From positions 1-64,000 of the forward strand of contig NZ_JAKIKQ010000013.1 in NCBI RefSeq assembly GCF_023284045.1: 64,000 nt of DNA, read 5' to 3'. The notes beneath the pieces were generated by a model. That model worked only from the letters and a program-made list of their open reading frames with translations. It did no database searches and was not told the DNA's origin. Each line of letters starts with the position of its first letter. The first letter of the stretch is position 1. The stretch is from Shewanella kaireitica. GTDB lineage: Bacteria; Pseudomonadota; Gammaproteobacteria; Enterobacterales; Shewanellaceae. The position numbers were made by a program, and so were the translations under genes. This document shows positions 47,901 through 56,122 of this stretch, piece by piece.

Positions 47901-50461
47901 GCTTCAGTTCGCTCTTTAACAAGTACTTCTAACTCTTTACGTGAGCGTGTTAGTGCGCGGGTTGCTCGGGTACCGACCCGTAAGGTAAATAAGGTGCTGC
48001 CCAATAGTAGGGCTAATGAAATAAACACAATCGACCAAGCGGTGTATTTAAAAATGCGAATAAGAGCAAAGGACTCATCGACGTCAACCTCGGCGGCTAG
48101 ACCCATGTCGAGGTTTTCATCCCATAGCCAACTACCGACAACTTGTACACCTCGGTAGTCATTGTAACCTTCTAAATTAAAACCTGATTGCTTATTTGTG
48201 ATCCCCGCGGACATTAAAGTTAACGGCCAATCTGCATCGGGGGTTACGGGGTTTTTAGCATTAAGTAAATTGGTACCGGGATCTGCAATACGCACATTTA
48301 GTGAAGCGTCTTGATCTTGTGTTATAAGTCCAATATCGCGCAGTTGGGTTTCAAATCGGACGTTAGATAATAGTAAACCTGTTTTATCTACGGCGTAGGT
48401 TTCTCCACTGTGACCTATAAATCCGGCCGATAGAATGGAAGAGAACTCGCCATTAAAATTCACTCGTTTGGTCATAATGGCAATAACTTGATTGTTGCTA
48501 TTGACCACTGGCGCGGCAAAAAACATCGTTGGGGGCTTATCAACGATACTAGTACCGGATTTATTGTCAAAGAAAACGTCTGATCTGATGGGGGGGACGA
48601 ACACACTTTCGCCTTGGAGCACTTTTTCTAATAACTCGGGGCGCTGCAGTTGAATAATATTGATAGCACCAATATTGGCATCACGGCGAGAAGATACACT
48701 GATTTTGTCAGGGGCGATAATGAAGAAGCCAAAGGAGCCTGGCTCGCCTTCACGATCATTAAAGAACTTACGTACTTTGGCTTGAAGCGTTGCTTCAAGC
48801 AGTGACTCTCTGTCTCTTGGCAGCACCAGTAGCTGTTCAACTAAATCGACCAAATCTCGATTTCTACCCACTTGCTGCAAACTGTTGAGCTCATAATCGA
48901 CCCAAAAAAACAGTCGTTGATGCGTTGAAGCGAGTAAGGTTTGTAAGTTGTATTCGACTTCGCTCAGTGTTTTCTGCTCTGCAAGTCGGGTGACCATGGC
49001 GATAACACCAATAAGCACTATAGATAAAACCGTAAGCCCTATATAGATCGCACGTTTAAAACTTTTGGAGCTAAAACGTGTGGCGAGTTCTTTGTCATTA
49101 GCTTTTAAAATTCGAGAGCTGACAATGGTGGCAAATATGAACAGGGCTATAACGATTAGCATGATCGTAAATAAAGAGTCTAGGTACTCAGGTTGCTCCT
49201 CTTGTGTAGGCTCAACATCTGAGGTTAACCAATCGTTCTTAGTTAACATCAAATCTCTTAGTTTTAGTGAGTCCAGTCCTTTTTGCAAAATAGAATGCAG
49301 AATAGGGTAGCGCTTAGTGCTAAAAAGGTGCACCGAAGTCGGTGGAAACACATCTTCATCTATTGCTCTAATTTGCTCAGCGTTACCTTGTTGACGGGTT
49401 GCGTGTTGAATAGCTAACTCAGAGTCAAGTAGTGCATCCACTTCACCTGATAAAACCATCTTAATAGAATCATCAATATCAGCTGTCTCTACGATAGTGA
49501 TATTAGGGTATAGCTGGATGAGTTTTTTACGACTGGTATAGCCCTGCGGCATTGCAATTGTGGCGTTGGCCAGATCACTATTAGTGAGTAAATGAGTATT
49601 TTTGTTTTTTACATGAAATAGTTCACGAACTAGAAAGAAAGGCTTGCTGTAATTACCGAATGCTTTTCTGTCTTCTTCATAATAAGCATCGGGGAGTAGA
49701 TCTATTTCGCCACGTTTAAAGGCGTCTACATTACTATTCCATTCGCCCTGTTTGATCTCAAACTGTAACCCGGTATTTTTAACTATCTTGTTGATGATTG
49801 CGCCAGCTAAACCACCAATGCTGCCATCTTCTTGCATAAACAACATGGGCGGCCAATTGTCGATGCCAATCACCACTTTATGTTCAGCTATCCACTTCTT
49901 CTCTTCAGCGGTTAATATGGCTTTTTGATCGGAACTGTCCGTCGAGGTTGCAACCCTAGCGCTAAGTGTTTCGGTAAAAGTGATAATGTCGTTGAGGTAG
50001 TCATACTTTAGTTTGTGATATTCATCGCCGTTGATTATCGCCATAGCCAGCTTACGATCACCCTGTTTAATAGCATTTATCATTTGGCTTTCTAATGCGA
50101 CGAGCTTTAGGTTTGTGCTTTCTAATGCTTTGACTAATTCGTTATCTTGTGGGTTTTTCCTTGATAAAAGCTGATCAATTAACTGGGTAAGTTTAGGCTC
50201 ATATTGGTTATAACGATTCAACCATTTTTCATCTCCTGAAAAACCATAGCTGAGTACTGAAGATGTGAGGATTTCATCATAATACTTTAACTCTGTAGCG
50301 ATATTTTTAATATCAGCCGCCGACAACTGCGTCTGGTATGCTTTTGGTTGGTCTGCAGCATAAGTGTAAGAAAATGTCAGGCCAATGACGAGGACAGTGT
50401 ATAAGAAAAACCATTGCAACCTGTTAACCAGCTTTCTATTTTGTAGAATGACAGAGTGCAT
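44942..50461 (-). CDS. BvgS-type hybrid sensor histidine kinase with two receivers and HPt
   Basis: 1839 residues, inner membrane. Order: N-terminal hydrophobic segment (about 14-35); periplasmic helical region; SBP_bac_3 solute-binding domain (about 195-415); transmembrane helices near 430 and 470; an extracellular dCache-like sensor (about 500-790); a further helix (about 805-828); PAS (about 870-990); HisKA with SHEIRTPMN (His1020); HATPase with GTGLGLTIC; receiver 1 (Asp1311, [10 protein letters not shown]); receiver 2 (Asp1455, [10 protein letters not shown]); HPt (His1601, [12 protein letters not shown]). The last 180 residues hold two similar 75-residue units. Two sensory inputs in one protein are uncommon. 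The phosphoryl group probably goes to the HD-GYP regulator encoded next. Ligand unknown. Confidence 0.93.
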   Translation of the reverse strand: MHSVILQNRKLVNRLQWFFLYTVLVIGLTFSYTYAADQPKAYQTQLSAADIKNIATELKYYDEILTSSVLSYGFSGDEKWLNRYNQYEPKLTQLIDQLLSRKNPQDNELVKALESTNLKLVALESQMINAIKQGDRKLAMAIINGDEYHKLKYDYLNDIITFTETLSARVATSTDSSDQKAILTAEEKKWIAEHKVVIGIDNWPPMLFMQEDGSIGGLAGAIINKIVKNTGLQFEIKQGEWNSNVDAFKRGEIDLLPDAYYEEDRKAFGNYSKPFFLVRELFHVKNKNTHLLTNSDLANATIAMPQGYTSRKKLIQLYPNITIVETADIDDSIKMVLSGEVDALLDSELAIQHATRQQGNAEQIRAIDEDVFPPTSVHLFSTKRYPILHSILQKGLDSLKLRDLMLTKNDWLTSDVEPTQEEQPEYLDSLFTIMLIVIALFIFATIVSSRILKANDKELATRFSSKSFKRAIYIGLTVLSIVLIGVIAMVTRLAEQKTLSEVEYNLQTLLASTHQRLFFWVDYELNSLQQVGRNRDLVDLVEQLLVLPRDRESLLEATLQAKVRKFFNDREGEPGSFGFFIIAPDKISVSSRRDANIGAINIIQLQRPELLEKVLQGESVFVPPIRSDVFFDNKSGTSIVDKPPTMFFAAPVVNSNNQVIAIMTKRVNFNGEFSSILSAGFIGHSGETYAVDKTGLLLSNVRFETQLRDIGLITQDQDASLNVRIADPGTNLLNAKNPVTPDADWPLTLMSAGITNKQSGFNLEGYNDYRGVQVVGSWLWDENLDMGLAAEVDVDESFALIRIFKYTAWSIVFISLALLLGSTLFTLRVGTRATRALTRSRKELEVLVKERTEALKAAMQKAEGATLSLAEQMKFQQLLIDTVPIPLFYKDANGKFLGFNKAYEEIFQVESKDLVGLTVNDLTYLSEADRKLYQAEDDEVISNQTTIKKEMRIPFADNKVHDTLYWVTGFKDSNGNPGGLVGNFIDITTEKENARQLEIAVKTADEATRAKSDFLANMSHEIRTPMNAIIGMSYLTQQTELNRKQSDYVTKIQNSAESLLGIINDILDFSKIEAGKLELETTQFNLNDSFDNLVQIISHKSQQKGLELLIDIEPNLPVDLIGDPLRLGQVLINLANNSMKFTEEGEIIIKARAAMQDEQHVTIEFSVKDTGIGMTPEQQSRLFKSFSQADASTTRKYGGTGLGLTICKTLTELMSGEIWVESTYGEGSTFLFTAKFAIADMDTTQAEVSSETLLDLPMLIVDDSVAAREILFTLSESLGFRPDLAATGAEAIEKIKLADSQGEAYQLVLADWKMPQMDGLALCKTIQDDDKLVNPPKLVIVTAYDRDEMLKKADKVQLDSAITKPVSASTLFDTVMAVMGKTLPQPTANQNGKLNTSAAKDIVGAHVLLVEDNDINQEIATELLHMASIEVSTACNGEEAVNMALANPYDAILMDIQMPIMDGYEATRNIRLNPNRQLIPIIAMTANAMSGDREKCLEAGMNDHIPKPINPQEVYKTLAKWIEPTGKELPQTVSSKDTHEKIAQLELPDFDVDSALARMSGNQKAYQKMLAKVVQSQGDAVATVSQAIANNDITSAIIAIHTLKGVAGNVGAMFVVPVAEQIESNLNQQKQQKQHNNCVIDTQLQRLIDECQIQLNKMIETIEQALTKANTTTLGSAISKAELKRQLENLNQQIEQLDSTAIDSLDTLFEKLQSANDSLVGQSLYKALSQYDFDEAETLIEAFSLELLSLHEQTDPAQQVNYLAVNEIVHQLKVIEAQIEDFDSAAVDGIETLLECQLPPEVQQAAEVLLGTLAQYDFETAESQLKLLLSTIDKNDAVT

Positions 50462-50741
50462 GTTTTACGTCCTAGTAACATATGTAAGGGCTGTCTTAAA
50501 ACTACACAAGAATGTTACGTCTAACAAGGAAAAAAGTTCATTATTCTTTGAATCAGTAGAAGTTTTTTATTTTATCTTTTCGGAAGTTAAACCTAAACAA
50601 ACAGGCTTAAGGAAGGGGATAAACAATGGCTAATTGGGTTAATGTGTTTGTATGTGTAAACGAGCTAAAGCTTCTCTTATACTGATTGGGCTAGGTAGAC
50701 GAAAGGTAGAATCAGCTCGTTATAATAAAATGCAACAGTAT
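50462..50741. other. Gap upstream of the hybrid kinase gene
   Basis: 280 AT-rich bases that should contain the leftward promoter of the kinase-regulator operon. No repeat, RNA gene or clear terminator for either side is visible; a lone TTATACTGATTGG near 50677 resembles a family B end. Confidence 0.4.
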
Positions 50742-51533
50742 CTAGTTATCTGCTCCTTCATCTTGTGGCTTTGTCATTTCAGTTAATGCTTGCTCGGGAG
50801 TGGCAGCCGTCGGGGCTATTTCTTGCTCAAATTTATAGTTGAGTAGGGTGATATCGAGTTGTTTACTGCCTTTTTCAAAATGAGTTAGGCGGATTGGTAG
50901 GTAGCTTAATTTTGGCGCCATCCAGAAAAAGGTTTGTCGTTTAGTACTGTCACGTTTAACCTCAAACTTTATAGTTTGATAGCTCCCACTTTCAATATTC
51001 ACCCGCTCTTTTCCGACAATTTTAAAGCCATAGTCATCAATCTCTCCCTCTTTCACCATGGTGTAATGCAGCTCCTCTTTCTCTGCTACCATGTCGAGCC
51101 TAAATTGTAACTGCACCATGAGTGGGTCAAACAGCTGCTCATCGTAAGGGAATTTTGCTCGTTCATCTTTATAACGACTATGAACGATGTTTTGCCCTTT
51201 GGCGAAAGCTATTTGCTCCCTAAAGTTGGGACCTGTCCCAGTTCTTTCTACTGAGTAGCGCATTGGAATGAGTTGATTATCGTCTAGTGTAAATTCGCTG
51301 CGGATATGACGTTGGTCAGAAAGCATGAGTAGACTAACGTCGCTGTCAAAACGGTAGCGGAATTGATCACCCTCGGGAGCCGCTAAAATGTAACGTGCAC
51401 GGCCAAGTTCAATACTGCCATAGTTGACTTGATACTCTGCGGTGTGAGGCGTTAGAGGCGTAGTGTCTGCAATAACGATGTTGCTTGTAAACAGTAAGCT
51501 GACCGCAAATATAATCGATGATTTTCTAGACAA
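50742..51533 (-). CDS. DUF3108 periplasmic protein
   Basis: 263 residues with a signal peptide (cleavage near NIVIADT) and a DUF3108 fold: beta-rich, with TAEYQVNYGSIELGRARY at the start and FWMAPKLSYLPIRLTHFEKG near the end. Function unknown. It follows the alkyltransferase-like gene with a 30-bp gap and is likely co-transcribed. Confidence 0.85.
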   Translation of the reverse strand: MSRKSSIIFAVSLLFTSNIVIADTTPLTPHTAEYQVNYGSIELGRARYILAAPEGDQFRYRFDSDVSLLMLSDQRHIRSEFTLDDNQLIPMRYSVERTGTGPNFREQIAFAKGQNIVHSRYKDERAKFPYDEQLFDPLMVQLQFRLDMVAEKEELHYTMVKEGEIDDYGFKIVGKERVNIESGSYQTIKFEVKRDSTKRQTFFWMAPKLSYLPIRLTHFEKGSKQLDITLLNYKFEQEIAPTAATPEQALTEMTKPQDEGADN

Positions 51534-51563
51534 ATACGTCTCCTTTACATTGAGTTTTAGGCT

Positions 51564-51917
51564 TCAAAAGGGTATTGAAAGTACTAATGTTGCCATATCC
51601 GGTCGCCACTCGTGATCTGATAATTTCACTTTACCGCGATTAACCATAACACCTTCGCCGCGTAGTCGCTCCATTTGATCAATATAAGGTTGGCTATGCT
51701 CTGCAAAAGAGATTTTACCTTGACTATTGATCACTCTATGCCAAGGCAGAGCGAGTGAATCAGGCGCTGCCTTTAGTGCTTTGGATACATAACGCGCTCG
51801 ACCTGGTAGCCCAGCTAAATCTGCTATTTTTCCGTATGAGCTAACTTTCCCTTCAGGGATCATAGACACAATATGCCATATTTGCGTCATCGGTGAAGCT
51901 TTGATATCGCTTTGCAT
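51564..51917 (-). CDS. Alkyltransferase-like protein (YbaZ/ATL type)
   Basis: 117 residues with the MGMT DNA-binding fold: SSYGKIADLAGLPGRARYVSKAL. The active-site PCHR of true O6-alkylguanine transferases is PWHR here, so it cannot transfer alkyl groups. Such proteins flag O6-alkylguanine lesions for nucleotide excision repair. The start may be 51917 or the ATG at residue 10. Confidence 0.88.
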   Translation of the reverse strand: MQSDIKASPMTQIWHIVSMIPEGKVSSYGKIADLAGLPGRARYVSKALKAAPDSLALPWHRVINSQGKISFAEHSQPYIDQMERLRGEGVMVNRGKVKLSDHEWRPDMATLVLSIPF

Positions 51918-51935
51918 TTACCACTATCCCTAGAT

Positions 51936-51952
51936 TTTATACTGATTGGTAT
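51936..51952. repeat. Isolated family B-type terminal motif
   Basis: TTTATACTGATTGGTAT stands alone, identical to the end of B2, with no partner end within several hundred bases. Probably the relic of a lost element. Confidence 0.45.
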
Positions 51953-52139
51953 CGAATACTATCGCTAATTTGTATCACTCTACAGTGCTTTTAAGCATTT
52001 TTAATGCGTTTAATTACGTTACGTCTGTTAATGTTTTGCGTGCATGCTGCGCACTTATTAGTGCATTGTAATATAAGGTAAAAGTTCTTGCTGACACTTG
52101 GTGCTAACGTAATAATAGCGCTTTTTTACGGTATATATC

Positions 52140-52808
52140 ATGTTTATGCAGGTTACTAAGCCTCTTGTTTGTTCATTGTTGCTGTCTACTTTTTCCGTGC
52201 CTGCTTTAGCCGAACAGTATCGCCATATTGCTGATCCACTGAATCTCAGTGATTCGCTCTATGTGGGTTTTGATGGTGATGTACTTAAAGTGGGTGGTAG
52301 TCTAGCCACTAGCCAGCAAAAATTTTCGGGTAATACAAATACCGGCGGTGATAAATGGCATTTGGGTTACCTTTACTCAAGTAATCAGTGGCACCTGCGG
52401 GCGTCGATTGATCATGGTAAAACCGATACCCCTGATGGTAGAGCGAGCCATTATCAATATCAACTAGGCTTAATGCATGAGCACAAAGGCTGGCTAAACA
52501 CCCAAGTATTTACTGAGTTAGCGGTTAACCATTTGGCGGTTAAATCCTACACTGATAGCACTGCAGCCAATGCCAGTATGACAGTCCTTAAACCTATCAC
52601 AGAACATTGGTATAGCGAACTGTACGCCAGTGCGAATGCGGGGATTGACGGCGTTGAGCGTTTTGATGCTCGAGGTTGGCTGGCAATGGGTTATCAAGTT
52701 AACCCACAGTGGTCATGGGTCATACGCTATCAGTATGACTGGGAAAAACTTGAGGATGTTGAAAGCGATGATACTCAATGGGTGTTTGCGGTACGTTCGC
52801 AGTTCTAA
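52140..52808 (+). CDS. Predicted outer-membrane beta-barrel protein
   Basis: 222 residues. A signal peptide (cleavage after VPALA) is followed by alternating amphipathic strands with aromatic ends (for example WHLGYLYSSNQWHLRASID) and a C-terminal Phe (AVRSQF), the usual barrel signature. Strand number suggests 8-10. No specific family recognised; autotransporter-barrel-like is possible. Start ATG at 52140 or 52146. Confidence 0.7.
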   Translation: MFMQVTKPLVCSLLLSTFSVPALAEQYRHIADPLNLSDSLYVGFDGDVLKVGGSLATSQQKFSGNTNTGGDKWHLGYLYSSNQWHLRASIDHGKTDTPDGRASHYQYQLGLMHEHKGWLNTQVFTELAVNHLAVKSYTDSTAANASMTVLKPITEHWYSELYASANAGIDGVERFDARGWLAMGYQVNPQWSWVIRYQYDWEKLEDVESDDTQWVFAVRSQF

Positions 52809-52871
52809 TTAATCCCCGTTCTACTTGAAGATGCTCGTTTCAGAGGCACAAAGCCTTCTGCGATGGGCTTT

Positions 52872-53299
52872 ATACCAATTGCATTAAGTATTTGGCCAGT
52901 TCAGACCCCCTCAGTCTTTTCAATTCAAAGCGCATCGGTAAAGAAATGGCTACTCCCTTTTAAGGCAATGCAAAGCAGAAGTTGAAAGACTGAGAGGCTC
53001 ACGTAGTGCGGCTGAGGTTAAACAAATTGGCAAATCGCTGTATGATTCGCTATGGGATTTGGATATACGACTAAATGGTCTATTTTGTTCCATACAAAAT
53101 AAGACATTCCGGCTCTCCTTGGCGGTCAGATTTAGGAGGTACGAGACCAAGGATGGTCGAAGGTAGAATAATGCAGGAGCAATTATCGAGAGCGAAGCAG
53201 GATGCCAGAGCCGAGAATAACTATTAGCTCAAATCCCGCTACTTGCCTACAGTGTTTTGAATTCCCGCTGAATGGTCAAACTTTTAATGCAATTGGTAT
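52872..53299 (+). repeat. Family A intergenic repeat (copy A4, enlarged)
   Basis: 428-bp copy oriented like A1, between the convergent barrel-protein and POT genes. It carries the AAGGAG-loop hairpin on the minus strand (53109-53125) plus about 48 extra bases containing a second hairpin, GACC-AAGGAT-GGTC, on the plus strand at 53145-53158. Confidence 0.92.
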
Positions 53300-53357
53300 T
53301 CCTCAGAGTTATTGATTTTACCAAGGGAATTAGTGGTAATCAGTGCCGTGATTAAAG

Positions 53358-53405
53358 TCCATTAAATTCCCACTGGATCATACATCTTTAGGCAGAACGG
53401 GTATA
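53358..53405 (+). repeat. 48-bp minor repeat, copy 2
   Basis: Same ends TCCATTAAATT and GGCAGAACGGGTATA at the same spacing as 25421-25468, with different interior. It abuts the POT gene terminator. Confidence 0.6.
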
Positions 53406-53408
53406 GAT

Positions 53409-53441
53409 AAAGCCCGCGCAAATAGTATTTGTGCGGGCTTT
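53409..53441 (-). terminator. Terminator of the POT transporter gene
   Basis: Fifteen-base stem AAAGCCCGCGCAAAT/ATTTGTGCGGGCTTT with one wobble and a three-base loop; T-rich on the leftward side. Confidence 0.88.
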
Positions 53442-53469
53442 ATAATGATGATTTAACGCTTATATCAAT

Positions 53470-55191
53470 TTAATTTGCTTGAGCAAGCTCGGCACTAACC
53501 TCATCTTGCGCTTGCGGGGTTACGCCAAATTTATGGAAGATGATCAAACCAAAAGCGGTGAGTAGCCCAAGTGCACCAATAATGAACCACATTAGATCTG
53601 GGCGTTCAGCACCTTTAGCGACTTCACTGTAAAGGTAACCAGATAGCGGCCCTGCCAGTAAGAATCCAATCGCTGATGATACAAAGTAGTAACCCATGAA
53701 CATGGCTTTCTTGTCATTGGGAGCAAAGCTTGCGACATACTCTTGGCTCTTTGGAGACGCAACCATTTCGCCAATCGAGAACACTAAAATAGATGTCAGT
53801 ACCATCGCGCCGCCCATCACAGCACCATGCGCAAATCCGCCAATTGCAGTACCCAGTGCGAGAATAATCGTACCACCTACCAATACTGGCAGTGCTTGGA
53901 AGCGTTCAACAAAACGACTGATCAATAACTGCATCAAAACAATCGACAAGAAGTTAAGTCCAATTAGATACTCTGGATTCACTTGGCGATAATCATTAGC
54001 CCAGCTTTGGGCATATTGGGCTGCTAAGGCAGGGGTTTGGCCAATAGCGGAAAATGCTTGGCCTATTTCTGCGGTAGGCACCATCACTTTGGCATGAACT
54101 AGCTCAAAATAGGCTTGCTTGGCGTTTAATGTACCAGCACTGAACTCCTGCGCTAAGCGAGTTAGTTCTGATTGCAGTAACGTGGTATCGACAGGGGCAA
54201 AGAACTGCTGCAAGTCACGGTAGTTGGCTAGCATTAGCACTAGATCGGTAGTGTCGACAAAGTCGCGAATATAGATCGGCAAAGTAATGAAAATTTGCTG
54301 ATAAACCATCCATAGTCCAGATAGAATAAGCAGGTAGATCACAAAAGGTTTATTACCTAAACTAATTTTTTGACTATACCAAGGCGCGCCTTTATTAGAG
54401 GAAGCTAGCTTGTCCCAAATAAGGTGGCCTGTGAACCAAGCTGCGTAGATGATTAACGTTGTTTCTCCAGTGAGCCACTTCGCGCCATAGGACATTAATA
54501 TTATGAGCGTGCCAAAAAACAAAATAGCAAAGCGAGCGTTACCGAGTACTTCTTGGATATCGTTAAAGACAGCTTTGAGTGGCTTACCTTTTTGACTATT
54601 TTGATCCGTTGGCTCTTTGTAGAAGAATAGTGCAGGAATAAAGTTAAGTCCGATCCAGAATGCGGACATAATAAACACCCAGTCCCAGCTGATGGCACGC
54701 ACATAGCCTGCAATGAATGGACCTAAGAATCCACCGATATTAACCATCATGTAAAAGATCCCAAAGCCAAGGCCACGGTTTGTATCATCGGTTGTACGAG
54801 CCACAGTGCCAGTGACTACAGGTTTGAAACATGCAGCTCCGACCGCGACTCCCATAAAGGCAATAAAGAAGCCTGTAAAGCTATCAACTTGGCCAAGTAA
54901 ATAGTAACTGGGACACATGATCGCATAGGCGACTAAGAACATTTTTCGGTAGCCATAGCGGTCAGCGAGAGCCCCCGTTAGTACAGGAAAGAGATATAAG
55001 AAGAAAGGGATCATCCCCTGTAAAAGGCCACGTTCTTGGTCTGAAAAGCCGAGTCCACCTTGGTTTTGAGGTGATGTCATATAAAGGGATGACAAGGCAA
55101 AGAATCCATACCAAGCGAGTCGCTCGAAGATCTCCATGGTATTGGCAACGAAGAATGTAGGGGGTAAAGGGGATCGCACAGCTTGTGACAT
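53470..55191 (-). CDS. POT/PTR family proton-dependent peptide transporter
   Basis: 573 residues with about 12-14 transmembrane helices. The POT signature MEIFERLAWYGFFAL (ExxER motif) lies in the first helix, then GALADRYGYRK and GFGIFYMMVNIGGFLGPF. It imports di- or tripeptides with protons. A helical soluble insertion of about 80 residues lies roughly at 300-385, between helices. It follows no operon partner. Divergent from def. Confidence 0.9.
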   Translation of the reverse strand: MSQAVRSPLPPTFFVANTMEIFERLAWYGFFALSSLYMTSPQNQGGLGFSDQERGLLQGMIPFFLYLFPVLTGALADRYGYRKMFLVAYAIMCPSYYLLGQVDSFTGFFIAFMGVAVGAACFKPVVTGTVARTTDDTNRGLGFGIFYMMVNIGGFLGPFIAGYVRAISWDWVFIMSAFWIGLNFIPALFFYKEPTDQNSQKGKPLKAVFNDIQEVLGNARFAILFFGTLIILMSYGAKWLTGETTLIIYAAWFTGHLIWDKLASSNKGAPWYSQKISLGNKPFVIYLLILSGLWMVYQQIFITLPIYIRDFVDTTDLVLMLANYRDLQQFFAPVDTTLLQSELTRLAQEFSAGTLNAKQAYFELVHAKVMVPTAEIGQAFSAIGQTPALAAQYAQSWANDYRQVNPEYLIGLNFLSIVLMQLLISRFVERFQALPVLVGGTIILALGTAIGGFAHGAVMGGAMVLTSILVFSIGEMVASPKSQEYVASFAPNDKKAMFMGYYFVSSAIGFLLAGPLSGYLYSEVAKGAERPDLMWFIIGALGLLTAFGLIIFHKFGVTPQAQDEVSAELAQAN

Positions 55192-55333
55192 ATTATTATC
55201 CGTATATTTTATACATTAATTCGAATATAACATAACTTGTTAATGAAATGGATCTATTAGTGGATTTTTGAATTTTTAGCGAAAGCTAGATAGTGGGTTT
55301 GTTATTCTGAGATGAGAGTTGCTAGTAAATTTA

Positions 55334-55353
55334 TCCCTCTAAATTTAGAGGGA
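55334..55353. promoter_or_regulatory. Perfect 20-bp palindrome in the POT/def intergenic region
   Basis: TCCCTCTAAATTTAGAGGGA is fully palindromic. It lies about 145 bp upstream of the POT start and 70 bp upstream of def. No T-tract follows, so an operator is more likely than a terminator. The regulator is unknown. Confidence 0.5.
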
Positions 55354-55420
55354 GTTGCCTTTATGGGGGATTCGGTCATAATAGCGCGAATTTTTTAGTT
55401 AATACTAGTGTGATAATGAT

Positions 55421-55912
55421 ATGGCAGTGTTAGACATTTTAACCATTCCTGATGTTCGACTTAAGCGTAAAGCTGAGCCTGTGAAAGACATTGATGCAGT
55501 GCAGGGTTTTATTGATGATTTAATTGAAACCATGTACGACACCGATGACGGTATTGGGCTTGCAGCCACACAAGTGGGTAGCTTACACGCGATTTTGGTT
55601 ATCGATTTGTCTGAAGAACGTGATCAGCCTATGGTATTAATTAACCCTGAAATTGTTGAAACTCGTGGTGAGTTCCAAGGTGAGGAGGGCTGTTTGTCTA
55701 TCCCTGGTTACCGCGCTAAAGTGAATCGCCATGAAGGTGTTAAGGTCACTGCATTAGATCGCACCGGTCAAGCATTTGAAATCGATACTGATGAGTTTCT
55801 TGCTATTGTGCTGCAACATGAGATGGATCATCTTAAAGGTATAGTGTTTACCGATCACCTATCAATGCTGAAACAGCAAATAGCGCTTAAAAAAGTGAAG
55901 AAGTATAAATAG
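55421..55912 (+). CDS. def: Peptide deformylase
   Basis: 163 residues. Removes the formyl group from nascent N-terminal Met. All three motifs present: GIGLAATQVG (44-53), EGCLSIPG (Cys ligand) and QHEMDHLKG (HExxH). Not next to fmt here, so the genome may have another copy; this is inference. Confidence 0.94.
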   Translation: MAVLDILTIPDVRLKRKAEPVKDIDAVQGFIDDLIETMYDTDDGIGLAATQVGSLHAILVIDLSEERDQPMVLINPEIVETRGEFQGEEGCLSIPGYRAKVNRHEGVKVTALDRTGQAFEIDTDEFLAIVLQHEMDHLKGIVFTDHLSMLKQQIALKKVKKYK

Positions 55913-55937
55913 TTCATTCACTGTAACCCGCTTTGAT

Positions 55938-55971
55938 AACGCCCCTCTTTTTAGAGGGGCGTTTTTTTTGG
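55938..55971 (+). terminator. Terminator after def
   Basis: Eleven-base stem AACGCCCCTCT/AGAGGGGCGTT with a four-base loop and eight T. Confidence 0.95.
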
Positions 55972-56019
55972 CTTAAAGATCTCAATCGAGTACTTGCGAT
56001 CTTAATAAAGATAATTATA

Positions 56020-56035
56020 CTGTACGTATATACAG
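56020..56035 (+). promoter_or_regulatory. LexA box (SOS operator) of imuA
   Basis: CTGTACGTATATACAG matches CTGT-N8-ACAG exactly and sits in a longer TACTGT...ACAGTA palindrome 88 bp before the imuA start. It implies repression by LexA and induction by DNA damage. Confidence 0.92.
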
Positions 56036-56122
56036 TATTTGTTGTGTTGGAATCTTCCCCGTTTATATACAGGTGAACCCCTTCAAATAAATACGCTTTT
56101 ATCATGAAGAAAAGGTGTAGAT

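Noticed and set aside
52950..53150. 66-codon frame inside repeat A4
   Set aside because: It is not open in copies A1-A3, so it is not a conserved product of the element.
23158..53299. Repeats as a CRISPR array
   Set aside because: Copies are long, scattered kilobases apart and in both orientations, with no regular spacers or cas genes.
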